Numbered from the stretch's first letter, positions 1-9,394 are shown. The stretch: DNA of 45,698 bases from Roseobacter sp. (GCF_024639605.1 NZ_JAHEHZ010000007.1:1-45698), one strand, 5' to 3'. The notes: generated from the sequence alone by a model not told the origin. Made by a program: numbers and translations.

Positions 1-432
1 CACCAGGGATATGAGATGTTCGCGGAGCTGATGGAATTTGCCTATGAAAAAGGCCAGCCGTCGGCACTGGCAGCCTTTTCCGCGACCGGACGCGCCTATC
101 TTGCTTTTGCGCGCAAATATCCGGGTCACTATATTGCGATGTTTGAAAGCGGGATCAGCGTGAACCGCACGCCGGAGCTTGCAGCGGCCGCGGCGCGCGC
201 CAGTGCGGTTCTGGAAAGGGCCGCGACAGATCTCAGCCAGCACATACCCGAAGACAAACGACCGCCCGCGTCGATGTTCTCAGCGCATATCTGGGCCATG
301 AGCCACGGGGTCGTCGAGCTTTTTGCGCGCAATTCCCCGGGACGCGCCTCGCCTTTTCCGCCGGATGATCTTCTGGAAACAGGCATCGGCATCTACCTTC
401 GTGGCCTCGGCCTGATTTCCCCGGATCAGTAA
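1..432 (+). CDS. TetR/AcrR-family transcriptional regulator, C-terminal part (5' truncated by window edge)
   Basis: Frame open from base 1 (HQGYEMFAELMEFAYEKG...); 'GRAYLAFARKYPGHYIAMFESG' resembles the WHG-type TetR C-terminal ligand domain; DNA-binding N-terminus is outside the window. Confidence 0.7.
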   Translation, partial: HQGYEMFAELMEFAYEKGQPSALAAFSATGRAYLAFARKYPGHYIAMFESGISVNRTPELAAAAARASAVLERAATDLSQHIPEDKRPPASMFSAHIWAMSHGVVELFARNSPGRASPFPPDDLLETGIGIYLRGLGLISPDQ

Positions 433-813
433 CCCCGTACCGCAAAATCTGCGCGTGTCCCGGGTGGGATCCGTCGCAGGTTGTTCTTTCACGCGACATC
501 CAATTCGAAATTTGCGTTAATTTGCCTGTCAGGTGTACGGAACAGAGAAGTTCCTCGTCTGATTTCTGAGTTGCGGAAGCCGCTGTCTGCAGATCTCTCA
601 TTCCCCTGCCCGTCACGTGACAAACCACGTCCATCGACGTGTTGTGGAACTCCGGCAATGATGCCCGCGGGATCAAAGACGATTCTGAGTGCCCCGGGCT
701 GCCCGGAGCGGCCATGCGCCGTCGCCGGACCTGAAAGGCTGAAGGCTGGCGGAATGACCTGTCGTCCCAGGGCCCTGGCGGCCACACCGGAGCTCGAAAA
801 GCTCTCATCGCAA

Positions 814-842
814 TAAAAAAAGCCGCCCCCGAAGGAGCGGCC
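814..842 (-). terminator. Rho-independent terminator of rplM-rpsI
   Basis: Minus strand reads GGCCGCTCC-TTCG-GGGGCGGC followed by a TTTTTTT run, just after the rpsI stop. Confidence 0.85.
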
Positions 843-864
843 TTTCCGATAGAATGATGGTCGG

Positions 865-1374
865 TCAGCGCTTGGAGAACTGGAAGCTCTTACGCGCTTT
901 GGCTTTACCGTATTTCTTCCGTTCCACGACACGGCTGTCGCGGGTGAGGAAGCCTGCGGCTTTCAGAGCGCCACGCAGCGAGGGGTCGTAAAGCTGCAGC
1001 GCTTTGGAAACGCCGTGCTTGACCGCACCGGCCTGACCGGACAGACCGCCGCCTTTGACGGTGGCAACCACGTCGAACTGGCCCTCTGTGCCGGAAACGG
1101 TGAACGGCTGAGCGAGGATCATTTGCAGCACGGGACGCGCGAAATATTCGTTCTGCGGCTTGCCGTTCACGGTCACCTTGCCGGAACCCGGCTTGATCCA
1201 GACACGGGCAACCGCGTCCTTACGCTTGCCTGTGGCATAGGACCGGCCGAGGTCGTCACGGACCGGCTCACGCTGGATCGCTTCTTCGGCGGCCACGCCC
1301 TGAGCGGCACCGATGTTTTCGGTCACAACGTCTTTAAGGTCTTCGAGTGTGTTGATTTCGTCAGCCATGCTCAT
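865..1374 (-). CDS. rpsI: 30S ribosomal protein S9
   Basis: Translation ends ...[29 protein letters not shown], typical S9 C-terminus; [27 protein letters not shown] motif. Start could be 1374 or 1368. Confidence 0.97.
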   Translation of the reverse strand: MSMADEINTLEDLKDVVTENIGAAQGVAAEEAIQREPVRDDLGRSYATGKRKDAVARVWIKPGSGKVTVNGKPQNEYFARPVLQMILAQPFTVSGTEGQFDVVATVKGGGLSGQAGAVKHGVSKALQLYDPSLRGALKAAGFLTRDSRVVERKKYGKAKARKSFQFSKR

Positions 1375-1832
1375 GCACTCCGGGTGTTTTTGCTGTTCAT
1401 GGATGCGACATCCAGAACTTCGGGGCTCTGGGCCTCGTGAGGGTGTTCACCGCCTGCGTAAACGCGCAGGTTGGTCATCACCTGACGGCTCAGACGGTTG
1501 CCGGGCAGCATACGCTTGACGGCAAGGGTCACGACCCGCTCGGGGTGTGCGCCTTCGAGGATCTGCGCTTTGGTGCGCGATTTGATCCCGCCGGGGTGAC
1601 CGGTGTGCCAGTAATGATGCTCGTCCCGCTTCTTGCCGGTCAGCTGGATCTTGTCAGCGTTGATGACGATCACGTTGTCTCCGCAATCCATATGCGGCGT
1701 GAAGGACGGTTTATGTTTGCCGCGCAGGCGCTGTGCGACGATCGATGCAAGACGTCCCAGAACAACGCCTTCAGCGTCGATCAGGATCCATTTCTTGTCG
1801 ATATCTGCGGGTGTGGCAGAAAAGGTTTTCAT
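1371..1832 (-). CDS. rplM: 50S ribosomal protein L13
   Basis: [52 protein letters not shown]; upstream of and overlapping rpsI. Confidence 0.97.
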   Translation of the reverse strand: MKTFSATPADIDKKWILIDAEGVVLGRLASIVAQRLRGKHKPSFTPHMDCGDNVIVINADKIQLTGKKRDEHHYWHTGHPGGIKSRTKAQILEGAHPERVVTLAVKRMLPGNRLSRQVMTNLRVYAGGEHPHEAQSPEVLDVASMNSKNTRSA

Positions 1833-1993
1833 GGACGGTTCCCCGTTTAGGATGGAAAGCCGTGCAGGGCGCCCGGCTCGTAATCAGATCGGGTGGTTAT
1901 ACAGGCGGTGTTTTTCACGTCAAGCGCAGTGATTTTGAAATAATCAAATAAAAACAAAAGGATATAAAATAGGTATTATTTTACCCCATAAAA

Positions 1994-3409
1994 TCATACA
2001 GTCAGTTGTTCAGGGGGATTGTCGAGCAGCTGGCGCAGGCGCAGCACGGCAGCCTCGAAGCTTTTCAGCGAGACACCGGCGTTGATCGCAAGGCGCACGG
2101 CATGTGGCGCGCGCGCGTCCCGGCAGACAAATTCCTCTGCCGCGCGGATCTGCACGCCCTGTGCTTCTGCAGCCTGACAAAAAGCGCCCGACCGCCACCC
2201 CAGCGGCAGGCGCAGCCACAAGAACGGAACATCCGGCCGCCAGGACACATCGTACCCGCCAAGAATATTGACCGCGCTGCGGACGTATTCACCGGAGACC
2301 CTGCAGGTCTCGGCGGCCAGCCGGTCAATCCGGGGATGGGCAAGCAGCATCGCACAGAGGTCAATCAGCGGCGTCGCCAGCCCGAAACAGTTGTATTCGG
2401 CAACCCGGCGCAGATCGGGCGTGCGCCCGTCCGGGGCAATGGCAAAACCGATCCGGAGCGCCGGCGTCAGCGTCTTGGCAAGTGAAGAGACATACCACCC
2501 CCGCTCAGGCGCGAGCATCCTGTAGGTCGGTGCGCGATCGACGCGCATGCGGTAGCAATCGTCCTCGACAATCTGCAGATCGTTGCGCCGGGCGACGTCC
2601 ACAAGCGCTTCGCGCCGCGTCACGGGCGTGAAAAGGCCGGTCGGGTTATGAACCTCTGGCGAGGTGCAGAAAATCTGTGCGTCGTGTTTTTTTGCGGCCT
2701 CTTCCAGGGCTTCGGGGATCACACCCTGAGCATCCATCGCAACCGGGATCACATCTGCCCGCAGGAGTTCCGCAGCCCTTCGGAACCCGGGATAGGACAA
2801 CTCCTCGATCAGTACAGCAGGCTTGCTGCCGCGCAGGATCGCCTGAAAGATCAGCGACAAGCCGTTCTGCCCGCCATGGGACAAAACGATGTCAGTCTGT
2901 GAAAACGCACCCAGAGGTGTGCCGGTGAGCCAGCGCACGACCGCCTCGCGCGCGGGCCTGGCGCCGGACCGGCTGGGATAATGCATAATGCCCGAGGGCG
3001 GATCCTGAGCGATACGTTCCAGCATGTCACGGATCAGCCTGTCCTGCCCCACCGCCGGAAGATGCGGAGAGAACATACTAACAGCAAACGGGTTTCCATT
3101 CTCTTCGGCGCGGTGCGGGATCACATCAATCTCAATCGGAGCTTCGGCGAGAGGAACAGGCTTCGTCGCCGCCACAAATGTTCCGCGCCCCACTTCTGCG
3201 CGCAGCGTGCCGTTTTCGGTGAGGATTTTATAGGCCCGCGCGACTGTGCCGGGGGTGATCTTCAGCGTCCAGGCCAGATCGCGTACCGGCGGGAGCCTGT
3301 CGTTCTCCGACAAGAGCCCCGATTCAATGCCACGCCGGATCATCTCCATTACGGCTTTGTACTTGGGTCCCTGCCCTTCGACCTGTTCCGGTCGCCAAAT
3401 TGTACCCAT
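1994..3409 (-). CDS. MocR-type (GntR HTH + aminotransferase class I fold) transcriptional regulator
   Basis: Start taken as MGTIWRPEQVEGQGPKYKAVMEMIRRGIESG; winged HTH 'LPPVRDLAWTLKITPGTVARAYKILTENGTLRAEVGRGTFVA' fused to a PLP aminotransferase fold ('VSSLAKTLTPALRIGFAIAP'). The longer ORF to 3754 runs into the divergent gene. Confidence 0.92.
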   Translation of the reverse strand: MGTIWRPEQVEGQGPKYKAVMEMIRRGIESGLLSENDRLPPVRDLAWTLKITPGTVARAYKILTENGTLRAEVGRGTFVAATKPVPLAEAPIEIDVIPHRAEENGNPFAVSMFSPHLPAVGQDRLIRDMLERIAQDPPSGIMHYPSRSGARPAREAVVRWLTGTPLGAFSQTDIVLSHGGQNGLSLIFQAILRGSKPAVLIEELSYPGFRRAAELLRADVIPVAMDAQGVIPEALEEAAKKHDAQIFCTSPEVHNPTGLFTPVTRREALVDVARRNDLQIVEDDCYRMRVDRAPTYRMLAPERGWYVSSLAKTLTPALRIGFAIAPDGRTPDLRRVAEYNCFGLATPLIDLCAMLLAHPRIDRLAAETCRVSGEYVRSAVNILGGYDVSWRPDVPFLWLRLPLGWRSGAFCQAAEAQGVQIRAAEEFVCRDARAPHAVRLAINAGVSLKSFEAAVLRLRQLLDNPPEQLTV

Positions 3410-3444
3410 TACAATATTTCCGTAGCGAGGAAGTGTGAGGTATC

Positions 3445-3490
3445 GTATCAATACAGTATGGCAAACCCGCCACATTGTGTCAATACAATA
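3445..3490. promoter_or_regulatory. Putative MocR operator: two direct repeats GTATCAATACAGTA / GTGTCAATACAATA
   Basis: 12/14 identical repeats at 3445-3458 and 3477-3490, starts 32 bp apart, in the divergent intergenic region of the MocR gene and the DUF1127 gene. Confidence 0.65.
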
Positions 3491-3502
3491 CAGGAGATCC
3501 CC

Positions 3503-3736
3503 ATGACACAGGATATGACCCTCTCGCCCCGCACGCTGGACTATCTTAACCGCACCCGTACGGTTCCGATGCTGTCGCTGATCGCGGTCGAATTCGCGGT
3601 CTGCCTGTCGCAATGGGTCACGCGGCGCCGCACAAGGCAGGCGCTCCGGCAGCTGACAGTCTGGCAGCTGGAAGACGTGGGGCTGACACCTGAGATGGCT
3701 CATCGCGAGGCATCCAAGGTGTTCTGGCGCGCGTAG
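3503..3736 (+). CDS. DUF1127 domain small protein (77 aa)
   Basis: MTQDMTLSPRTLDYLNRTRTVP...WVTRRRTRQALRQLTVWQLEDVGLTPEMAHREASKVFW; matches the DUF1127 pattern (RxLxxLxxxxLxDIGLxxxxxxxEAxKxFW); GGAG upstream of ATG. The ORF track reports a longer ORF from 2981. Confidence 0.85.
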   Translation: MTQDMTLSPRTLDYLNRTRTVPMLSLIAVEFAVCLSQWVTRRRTRQALRQLTVWQLEDVGLTPEMAHREASKVFWRA

Positions 3737-3769
3737 TCTCCCCGGTACGCGCAACAGACCTCTTCCCTT

Positions 3770-3797
3770 CGGCCGGGCCTGTCCCGGCCGCTTTTTT
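3770..3797 (+). terminator. Rho-independent terminator after the DUF1127 gene
   Basis: CGGCCGGG-CCTGT-CCCGGCCG-CTTTTTT. Confidence 0.9.
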
Positions 3798-3912
3798 GCG
3801 CACCCGCGGATCCGGCTGCGCGACAGACCGGTTGCTTTCCGCTGCTGTCGCAGTAGGCTCAGATCACTTCAAACGGTTTTAAACCCGACCAGACTTTTCA
3901 GAAAGACCTGAT

Positions 3913-4326
3913 ATGACCCTCAAAGACACAGCCATGGAATTCTTCGATGCATGCGAAACCGGGAAAGGCTGGGATGCCTGCGCCAGATACTGTGCCACGG
4001 GTGCGACTTTTTCGGCCCAGGCCGGCGCACTGGGCGATGTCACCACGCTCGAAGCCTATACAGAATGGATGAAGGGGCTGCTTGTCCCGCTGCCGGACGG
4101 ACGCTACGAGCTTATGTCGGTTGGCGTGGATGAGGAACGCGGCAGTGTCTGCATTGCCGCCACGTTCCACGGCACGCACACCGTCGATGCGGGAGGCAAC
4201 CCGCCTACCGGAAAATCAGTGGCTTCCGAATACGCTTATGTCATCCGGCTCAAAGGCGATAAAATCACCCACATGACCAAGATCTGGAACGACGTCTATG
4301 CGGTTCAGGCGCTCGGATGGGCGTGA
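3913..4326 (+). CDS. NTF2-like / SnoaL-type protein
   Basis: MTLKDTAMEFFDACETGKGWDACARYCATGATFSAQ...EYAYVIRLKGDKITHMTKIWND; alpha+beta SnoaL-like fold pattern. Confidence 0.75.
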   Translation: MTLKDTAMEFFDACETGKGWDACARYCATGATFSAQAGALGDVTTLEAYTEWMKGLLVPLPDGRYELMSVGVDEERGSVCIAATFHGTHTVDAGGNPPTGKSVASEYAYVIRLKGDKITHMTKIWNDVYAVQALGWA

Positions 4327-4368
4327 TGCCGGTGTCTCTGCCAGGCCCGGCCGCCCTCAAACCGGCCC

Positions 4369-4740
4369 ATGGCTGACGATGCGGCAAGCCATACGCGCCT
4401 GCTTGTCTATGGCACGCTGGCGCCCGGCGAAGTCAATCACCACCAGTTGTGGCCCCTCGCCGGCACATGGGGCCGTGCCACGATCCGCGGGCATCTGGAT
4501 CCTACAGGCTGGGGGGCGGCGCATGGCTGCCCGGGTTTCATTCCGGATCCAGGGGGCGCGGAAGCTGACGTACACCTTTTTATCTCCGACGATCTGCCCG
4601 CCCACTGGAAACGTCTTGATGCATTCGAGGAGGCTGATTACTGCCGCACTGTGATTGTGGCGCAGACTGAGAGCGGCCCGTGCCGGGCCTGCATCTACGC
4701 CTTTACCGCATTACCGGCCGGGCGTGGCGGCAGCGCGTAG
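4369..4740 (+). CDS. Gamma-glutamylcyclotransferase-like (AIG2/GGCT fold) protein
   Basis: LLVYGTLAPGEVNHH...GHLDPTGWG..GCPGFIPDPGG...LDAFEEADYCRTVIV; the YGTL motif is diagnostic. Confidence 0.85.
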   Translation: MADDAASHTRLLVYGTLAPGEVNHHQLWPLAGTWGRATIRGHLDPTGWGAAHGCPGFIPDPGGAEADVHLFISDDLPAHWKRLDAFEEADYCRTVIVAQTESGPCRACIYAFTALPAGRGGSA

Positions 4741-5138
4741 GTCAGACCGGCCCGCGCCACCAGCTGAGCAGAGCCATCCGACCGGATCCGCACATCCGTA
4801 ACGGCCAGCTGTCTGCCGAGCTTCAGAAGCGTGGCCTCGGCGATCAGATCCTTACCTGCCGCCGGTTTGCGCATGAAATCGATCGAACAGTTTGTCGTGA
4901 CTGCCAGCGCTTGCCGCCCGATCATCGCCAGCGTCACAATGTAGGCCGCGACATCGGCCAGGGCGAACATGGACGGCCCTGAGATCGTGCCACCCGGACG
5001 CAGATGTTTTTCGCGCGTCACCAGACGAACGCGCGCTGCGTTTTCCGTCACTTTCTCAATGACGAAATCCCCTTCCACCTGCGGGAAAACCTCTTCGAGA
5101 AAGGTCCCGATCTCGGACGCGCTCAGTTGTACCGGCAT
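4695..5138 (-). CDS. PaaI-family hotdog-fold thioesterase
   Basis: MPVQLSASEIGTFLEEVFPQ...HLRPGGTISGPSMFALADVAAYIVTLAMIG...TTNCSIDFMRKP; start shortened from 5213 to the conserved region. Confidence 0.82.
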   Translation of the reverse strand: MPVQLSASEIGTFLEEVFPQVEGDFVIEKVTENAARVRLVTREKHLRPGGTISGPSMFALADVAAYIVTLAMIGRQALAVTTNCSIDFMRKPAAGKDLIAEATLLKLGRQLAVTDVRIRSDGSAQLVARAGLTYALPPRPAGNAVKA

Positions 5139-5305
5139 CTGTGCTCTTCCCCCTGCCCTGTCGTCCGAGTTTCGCGAAATCTGCGGCCAGAGCAACCCAT
5201 CTGCGGGCAGCAATCATAGCAGTGGCGATTGTTTCCAGTCCGGGGCTTCAGCGTTTCGAAAACTATGCTTCCAATTCAGGCGGTAAAGTGGCACTTCTGG
5301 GGCGA

Positions 5306-5400
5306 AGGGTATGCGTACCCTGCGACTGTTTCGGGTCGCTGCCGGCGGAGGGTCCCTCCGGGTCAGTCTCTCCTGGCCGACATTCCCGCGGCGGCGACCC
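5306..5400 (+). ncRNA. Structured RNA element (trmFO leader or independent sRNA), family not identified
   Basis: AGGGTA-TGCG-TACCCT hairpin (5306-5321); 12-bp stem GGGTCGCTGCCG(5333-5344)/CGGCGGCGACCC(5389-5400) enclosing hairpins CGGAGG-GTC-CCTCCG (5346-5360) and GGTCAG-TCTCTC-CTGGCC (5361-5378). Confidence 0.55.
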
Positions 5401-5502
5401 CAAAACTCTTTCATCTTTGTATCGACGTGCCTGCGACCGGGGCGGTGCGACATGAGGCGCGGCGCGGTTGCACCGGACCCCTGGCTGTTTTACACGGCGG
5501 GT

Positions 5503-6855
5503 ATGACACAGGAACTTCATATCATCGGCGGCGGCATGGCTGGCTCCGAAGCGGCCTGGCAGGCAGCAAACGCAGGCATTTCCGTTGTTGTGCATGAAAT
5601 GCGCCCTGCGGTCGGAACCTTTGCGCATCAGACCGGGCTTCTGGGTGAGATGGTCTGCTCCAACAGCTTCCGCTCGGACGATCATGAGCAGAACGCCGTG
5701 GGCCTGTTGCATTGGGAGATGCGCGAGGCCGGCGGGCTTATCATGCGCACGGCTGACAAACACCGGCTGCCGGCGGGTGGCGCGCTGGCGGTCGACCGCG
5801 ACCCTTTTGCACAATCGGTTACGGACGCATTGCTGGCGCATCCCAATGTGCGCGTCGAATATGGCGAAATTCGCGCACTGCCGCGAGAGGGACACTGGAT
5901 CATTGCCACCGGTCCGCTGACGTCCTCGGCTCTGGGAGAGGCGATCGCGGCCGAAACCGGCGCGGAAGCGCTGGCTTTTTTCGATGCCATCGCGCCGATC
6001 GTTTATCATGACAGCATCGATATGAGCAAAGCCTGGATGCAGTCACGCTATGACAAAGGCGAGACCGAAGAAGAGCGCACCGCCTATCTCAACTGCCCGA
6101 TGGATAAAGCACAATACGAGGCTTTCATCGACGCGCTGATTGCTGCGGATAAAACCGAATTTCACGAAGGAGAGACTGCGGGTTATTTCGACGGCTGTCT
6201 GCCCATCGAGGTGATGGCCGAACGCGGGCGAGAGACCCTGCGCTTTGGACCGATGAAGCCGGTTGGTCTGACCAATCCGCACCAGCCTGATGTGAAGCCC
6301 TATGCCGTCGTGCAGTTGCGCCGCGACAACAAACTGGGCACGCTTTACAATATCGTGGGCTTTCAGACGAAGATGAAGTATGGCGCGCAGGCCGATGTTT
6401 TCAAATGCATTCCAGGTCTTGAAGAGGCACGCTTTGCACGTCTGGGCGGCATCCACCGCAACACCTTTCTGAATGCGCCGACGCTGCTCGACGGGCAGAT
6501 GCGGCTGCGCTCACAACCCAATATCCGTTTTGCGGGGCAGATTACCGGCGTCGAGGGGTATGTGGAATCTGCCGCCATGGGCATGCTTGCGGGTCGCCTC
6601 GCCGCCGCTGAGATACGCGGCGAGACGCTGGAAACACCTCCCGACACCACGGCGACGGGTGCGCTGATCACCCACATTTCCGGCGGGGCAGAAGCGAAAA
6701 CCTTTCAGCCGATGAATGTCAATTTTGGTCTCTTTCCGCCTGTGGAAGGCCTTAAAGGCGGGCGGCGCGGGCGCAAAGACCGGTACAAAGCGTATACCGA
6801 CAGGGGCAAAGCTGACTGGAAAGCCTGGCTCTCGGGGGCTATGGCGCCTGCGTGA
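5503..6855 (+). CDS. trmFO: Methylenetetrahydrofolate--tRNA-(uracil(54)-C5)-methyltransferase
   Basis: [35 protein letters not shown]...[16 protein letters not shown]...; start trimmed from ORF start 5311 to the conserved FAD-binding N-terminus. Confidence 0.96.
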   Translation: MTQELHIIGGGMAGSEAAWQAANAGISVVVHEMRPAVGTFAHQTGLLGEMVCSNSFRSDDHEQNAVGLLHWEMREAGGLIMRTADKHRLPAGGALAVDRDPFAQSVTDALLAHPNVRVEYGEIRALPREGHWIIATGPLTSSALGEAIAAETGAEALAFFDAIAPIVYHDSIDMSKAWMQSRYDKGETEEERTAYLNCPMDKAQYEAFIDALIAADKTEFHEGETAGYFDGCLPIEVMAERGRETLRFGPMKPVGLTNPHQPDVKPYAVVQLRRDNKLGTLYNIVGFQTKMKYGAQADVFKCIPGLEEARFARLGGIHRNTFLNAPTLLDGQMRLRSQPNIRFAGQITGVEGYVESAAMGMLAGRLAAAEIRGETLETPPDTTATGALITHISGGAEAKTFQPMNVNFGLFPPVEGLKGGRRGRKDRYKAYTDRGKADWKAWLSGAMAPA

Positions 6856-6935
6856 TACGCAGGTGATCGCCGCGCAGTGGGGGTCCCGGGCGCTCCACTG
6901 GACAGTCCGGGCGAAACTATTTTAACTTTGTCGTC

Positions 6936-7550
6936 ATGAGCAAAACTTATCTCGACAAGGTTTATGAGGCCCGCGATGCGGCCTCGACACGCGAACTTTA
7001 CGATAAATGGGCTGGAAGCTACGAAGCTGAAACCGCCGCAAACGGCTACGCAACGCCCGGTCGGTGTGCCAGAGCGCTGCGCCGCTTCACCGATGATCTC
7101 AGCGCGCCGGTGCTCGACTTCGGCTGTGGCACCGGACTGTCGGGGCTGGCACTGAAGCTTGAGGGATTTGAGGTGATCGACGGGTATGATCTCTCTGCCG
7201 ATATGCTGCGCGAGGCGCGGGCCAAGAACATCTACCGCACTCTGGAACAGATCGAAGCAGACGACCCGTTACCCTTCACGCCGGGCGACTATCCGACGAT
7301 CGCGGCGATCGGCGTGATCGGTGCCGGTGCCGCCCCGATCAGTTTGCTTCACACGCTGATCCGCAGCCTCAGACAGGGCGGCAAGATGGTCTTTTCCTTT
7401 AACGATCACGCGCTGGAAGATCCGGCAAACGAGGCCGGTCTTTGCGAATGGCTTGATTGCGGTGCCGCCCGGTTATTGTTTCGCGAGCACGGGCCACATC
7501 TGCCCGGTATTAACCTGAAGTCCATCGCCTACGTTATTGAAAAGGCGTGA
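6936..7550 (+). CDS. Class I SAM-dependent methyltransferase
   Basis: VLDFGCGTGLSGLALKLEGFEVIDGYDLSADMLREAR, SAM motif I/II. Confidence 0.85.
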   Translation: MSKTYLDKVYEARDAASTRELYDKWAGSYEAETAANGYATPGRCARALRRFTDDLSAPVLDFGCGTGLSGLALKLEGFEVIDGYDLSADMLREARAKNIYRTLEQIEADDPLPFTPGDYPTIAAIGVIGAGAAPISLLHTLIRSLRQGGKMVFSFNDHALEDPANEAGLCEWLDCGAARLLFREHGPHLPGINLKSIAYVIEKA

Positions 7551-8407
7551 TATTTACAACACGCTTTGCGCCGTCTCCGACGGGTCCGCTGCATCTGGGG
7601 CACGCTTTTTCGGCGCTTCTTGCCTCGGATCAGGCACGGCTGTCGGGGGGGCGGTTTCTGCTGCGCATAGAGGACATTGACCGGTCGCGGTCGCGCGACC
7701 GCTGGGAGGCGCAGATTTATGACGATCTGGCCTGGCTGGGGATCTCATGGGAAATGCCTGTGATGCGCCAGTCTGACAATATGCACGCCTATCATTCGGC
7801 TCTCAAAGGCCTCTGGGCGCGAGGTCTGCTCTATGCCTGTCACTGCAACCGCCGCGATATTCTGGCGGCGGCATCGGCCCCGCAGGAAGGCGCGCCCCTC
7901 ACCGGCCCTGACGGTGTGATCTATCCCGGCACCTGCCGCGATCTGCCGCGTGATCCCGCCTCTGAGATGCCGCAGGACACGGCGCTGCGCCTCAATCTGC
8001 GTGCGGCGGCAACTGTGCTCAGCGGTCCGCTGTCTTATGTGGAGACAGGCCGGCCCGGCCCGCCGCAGACTGTGACTGCCGGTATTGCCGATCTGCAGCA
8101 GTCCGCGGGCGATGTGGTGGTTGCGCGACGCGACATGGGCACGTCTTATCATCTTTCCGTGGTCGTCGATGACGCGGCACAGCAGATAACCGATGTGGTG
8201 CGCGGAAAAGACCTTTCTGAGGCCACGGTGATCCATGTGCTGCTGCAGCACCTGCTCGGGCTGCCGGTGCCGCGTTATCATCACCACCGGCTGATCCGTG
8301 ACGAGGCGGGCAGACGACTGGCCAAACGGGACGATGCGCGCGCAATCGCAACGTATCGCGAAGCAGGTGCAACGCCTCAGGACATCCGGCGCATGGTCGG
8401 GCTATGA
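7547..8407 (+). CDS. gluQ: Glutamyl-Q tRNA(Asp) synthetase (GTG start, overlapping the previous stop)
   Basis: FAPSPTGPLHLGHAFSALLASDQAR...RIEDIDRSRSRDRWEAQIYDDLAWLG; class I GluRS-like catalytic domain of short length (286 aa). Confidence 0.93.
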   Translation: MIFTTRFAPSPTGPLHLGHAFSALLASDQARLSGGRFLLRIEDIDRSRSRDRWEAQIYDDLAWLGISWEMPVMRQSDNMHAYHSALKGLWARGLLYACHCNRRDILAAASAPQEGAPLTGPDGVIYPGTCRDLPRDPASEMPQDTALRLNLRAAATVLSGPLSYVETGRPGPPQTVTAGIADLQQSAGDVVVARRDMGTSYHLSVVVDDAAQQITDVVRGKDLSEATVIHVLLQHLLGLPVPRYHHHRLIRDEAGRRLAKRDDARAIATYREAGATPQDIRRMVGL

Positions 8408-8412
8408 CGCAA

Positions 8413-8799
8413 TCAGACCGGGTCTGAAAGAGAAACTTCCAGGCCTTCCCGCACCCCTGTGTAGAAACAGCTGCGTCGTCCGGTGTGACAGGCGGGCCCG
8501 GTCTGACGCACAAGGACAAGCAGGCAGTCACGGTCACAGTCCACCCTGAGTTCCACCAGCTCCTGGATGTGGCCGCTTGTCTCACCTTTGATCCAGAAAT
8601 CCTTTCGTGACCGGCTCCAGTATGTCACCCGGCCGGTCTCCAGCGTGCGTACGATGCTTTCTGCATTCATCCAGGCCAGCATCAGAACCTCGTCAGTGCC
8701 TGCGTCCTGAGCAATTGCGGGAACCAGGCCTGCTTCATTAAAGGTCAGGGACTTAGGGTCGAATGTGACCGCTCCGGGGTCATTGCTGTGATCTGTCAT
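8413..8799 (-). CDS. hisI: Phosphoribosyl-AMP cyclohydrolase
   Basis: [77 protein letters not shown]. Confidence 0.96.
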   Translation of the reverse strand: MTDHSNDPGAVTFDPKSLTFNEAGLVPAIAQDAGTDEVLMLAWMNAESIVRTLETGRVTYWSRSRKDFWIKGETSGHIQELVELRVDCDRDCLLVLVRQTGPACHTGRRSCFYTGVREGLEVSLSDPV

Positions 8800-8873
8800 G
8801 AAAAACCCTTTGCATCTGCGCGCGCTGTCTTATGTATTAACAGGGATCAGAAAGTGAAACCGCAAAGGCGCAT

Positions 8874-9326
8874 ATGTCTGACGAGACCGATCTTATTAAG
8901 CTCTATTCGGGCCGTATACTGGCGCTGGCGTCGGATATTCCGCACCATGGCCGGCTGGCGGCACCGATGGCCACCGTGCGCAAACGCTCACCGCTCTGCG
9001 GATCGGCTGTCACTGTCGATCTGAGCGTTGAAGGCAACCGGATTTCGGAGTTTGGCCAGGACGTGAAAGCCTGCGCACTGGGTCAGGCCGCAGCAGCCGT
9101 AACCGGTGGTGCTGTGATCGGACGGACCCTTGCGGAAGTCGAAGCGGCCCGGGACGCACTGCGCGCGATGCTGAAAGAGAACGGTCCGGTGCCCGGGGCC
9201 CCCTTTGACGGCTTTGAAGTGCTGGAGCCTGCGCGGGATTATAAAAACCGCCATGCCTCGATTCTGCTGAGCATTGAGGCGACCTGTGAGGCGATGTCCC
9301 AGGCACTTCAGTCTGACTGCGCCTGA
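8874..9326 (+). CDS. NifU/IscU-like iron-sulfur cluster assembly scaffold protein
   Basis: MSDETDLIKLYSGRILALASDIPHHGRL...RKRSPLCGSAVTVDL...VKACALGQAAAAV; conserved Cys positions of NifU-N/IscU fold. Confidence 0.85.
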   Translation: MSDETDLIKLYSGRILALASDIPHHGRLAAPMATVRKRSPLCGSAVTVDLSVEGNRISEFGQDVKACALGQAAAAVTGGAVIGRTLAEVEAARDALRAMLKENGPVPGAPFDGFEVLEPARDYKNRHASILLSIEATCEAMSQALQSDCA

Positions 9327-9394
9327 CCCTTTCGTATTAGCAGTTTTTAAGTAAAACTGTGCCAAAGCTTCCGCAAGTTTACTCGCGGGGACCT

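Noticed and set aside
481-816. 111-aa plus-strand and 147/191-aa minus-strand ORFs in the region upstream of rpsI
   Set aside because: Random-looking composition, overlapping each other and the terminator; not convincing proteins.
1965-1983. TAAAATA-GGTAT-TATTTTA inverted repeat in an AT-rich gap between the MocR gene and rplM
   Set aside because: Best explained as a weak terminator/promoter region between two co-oriented genes.
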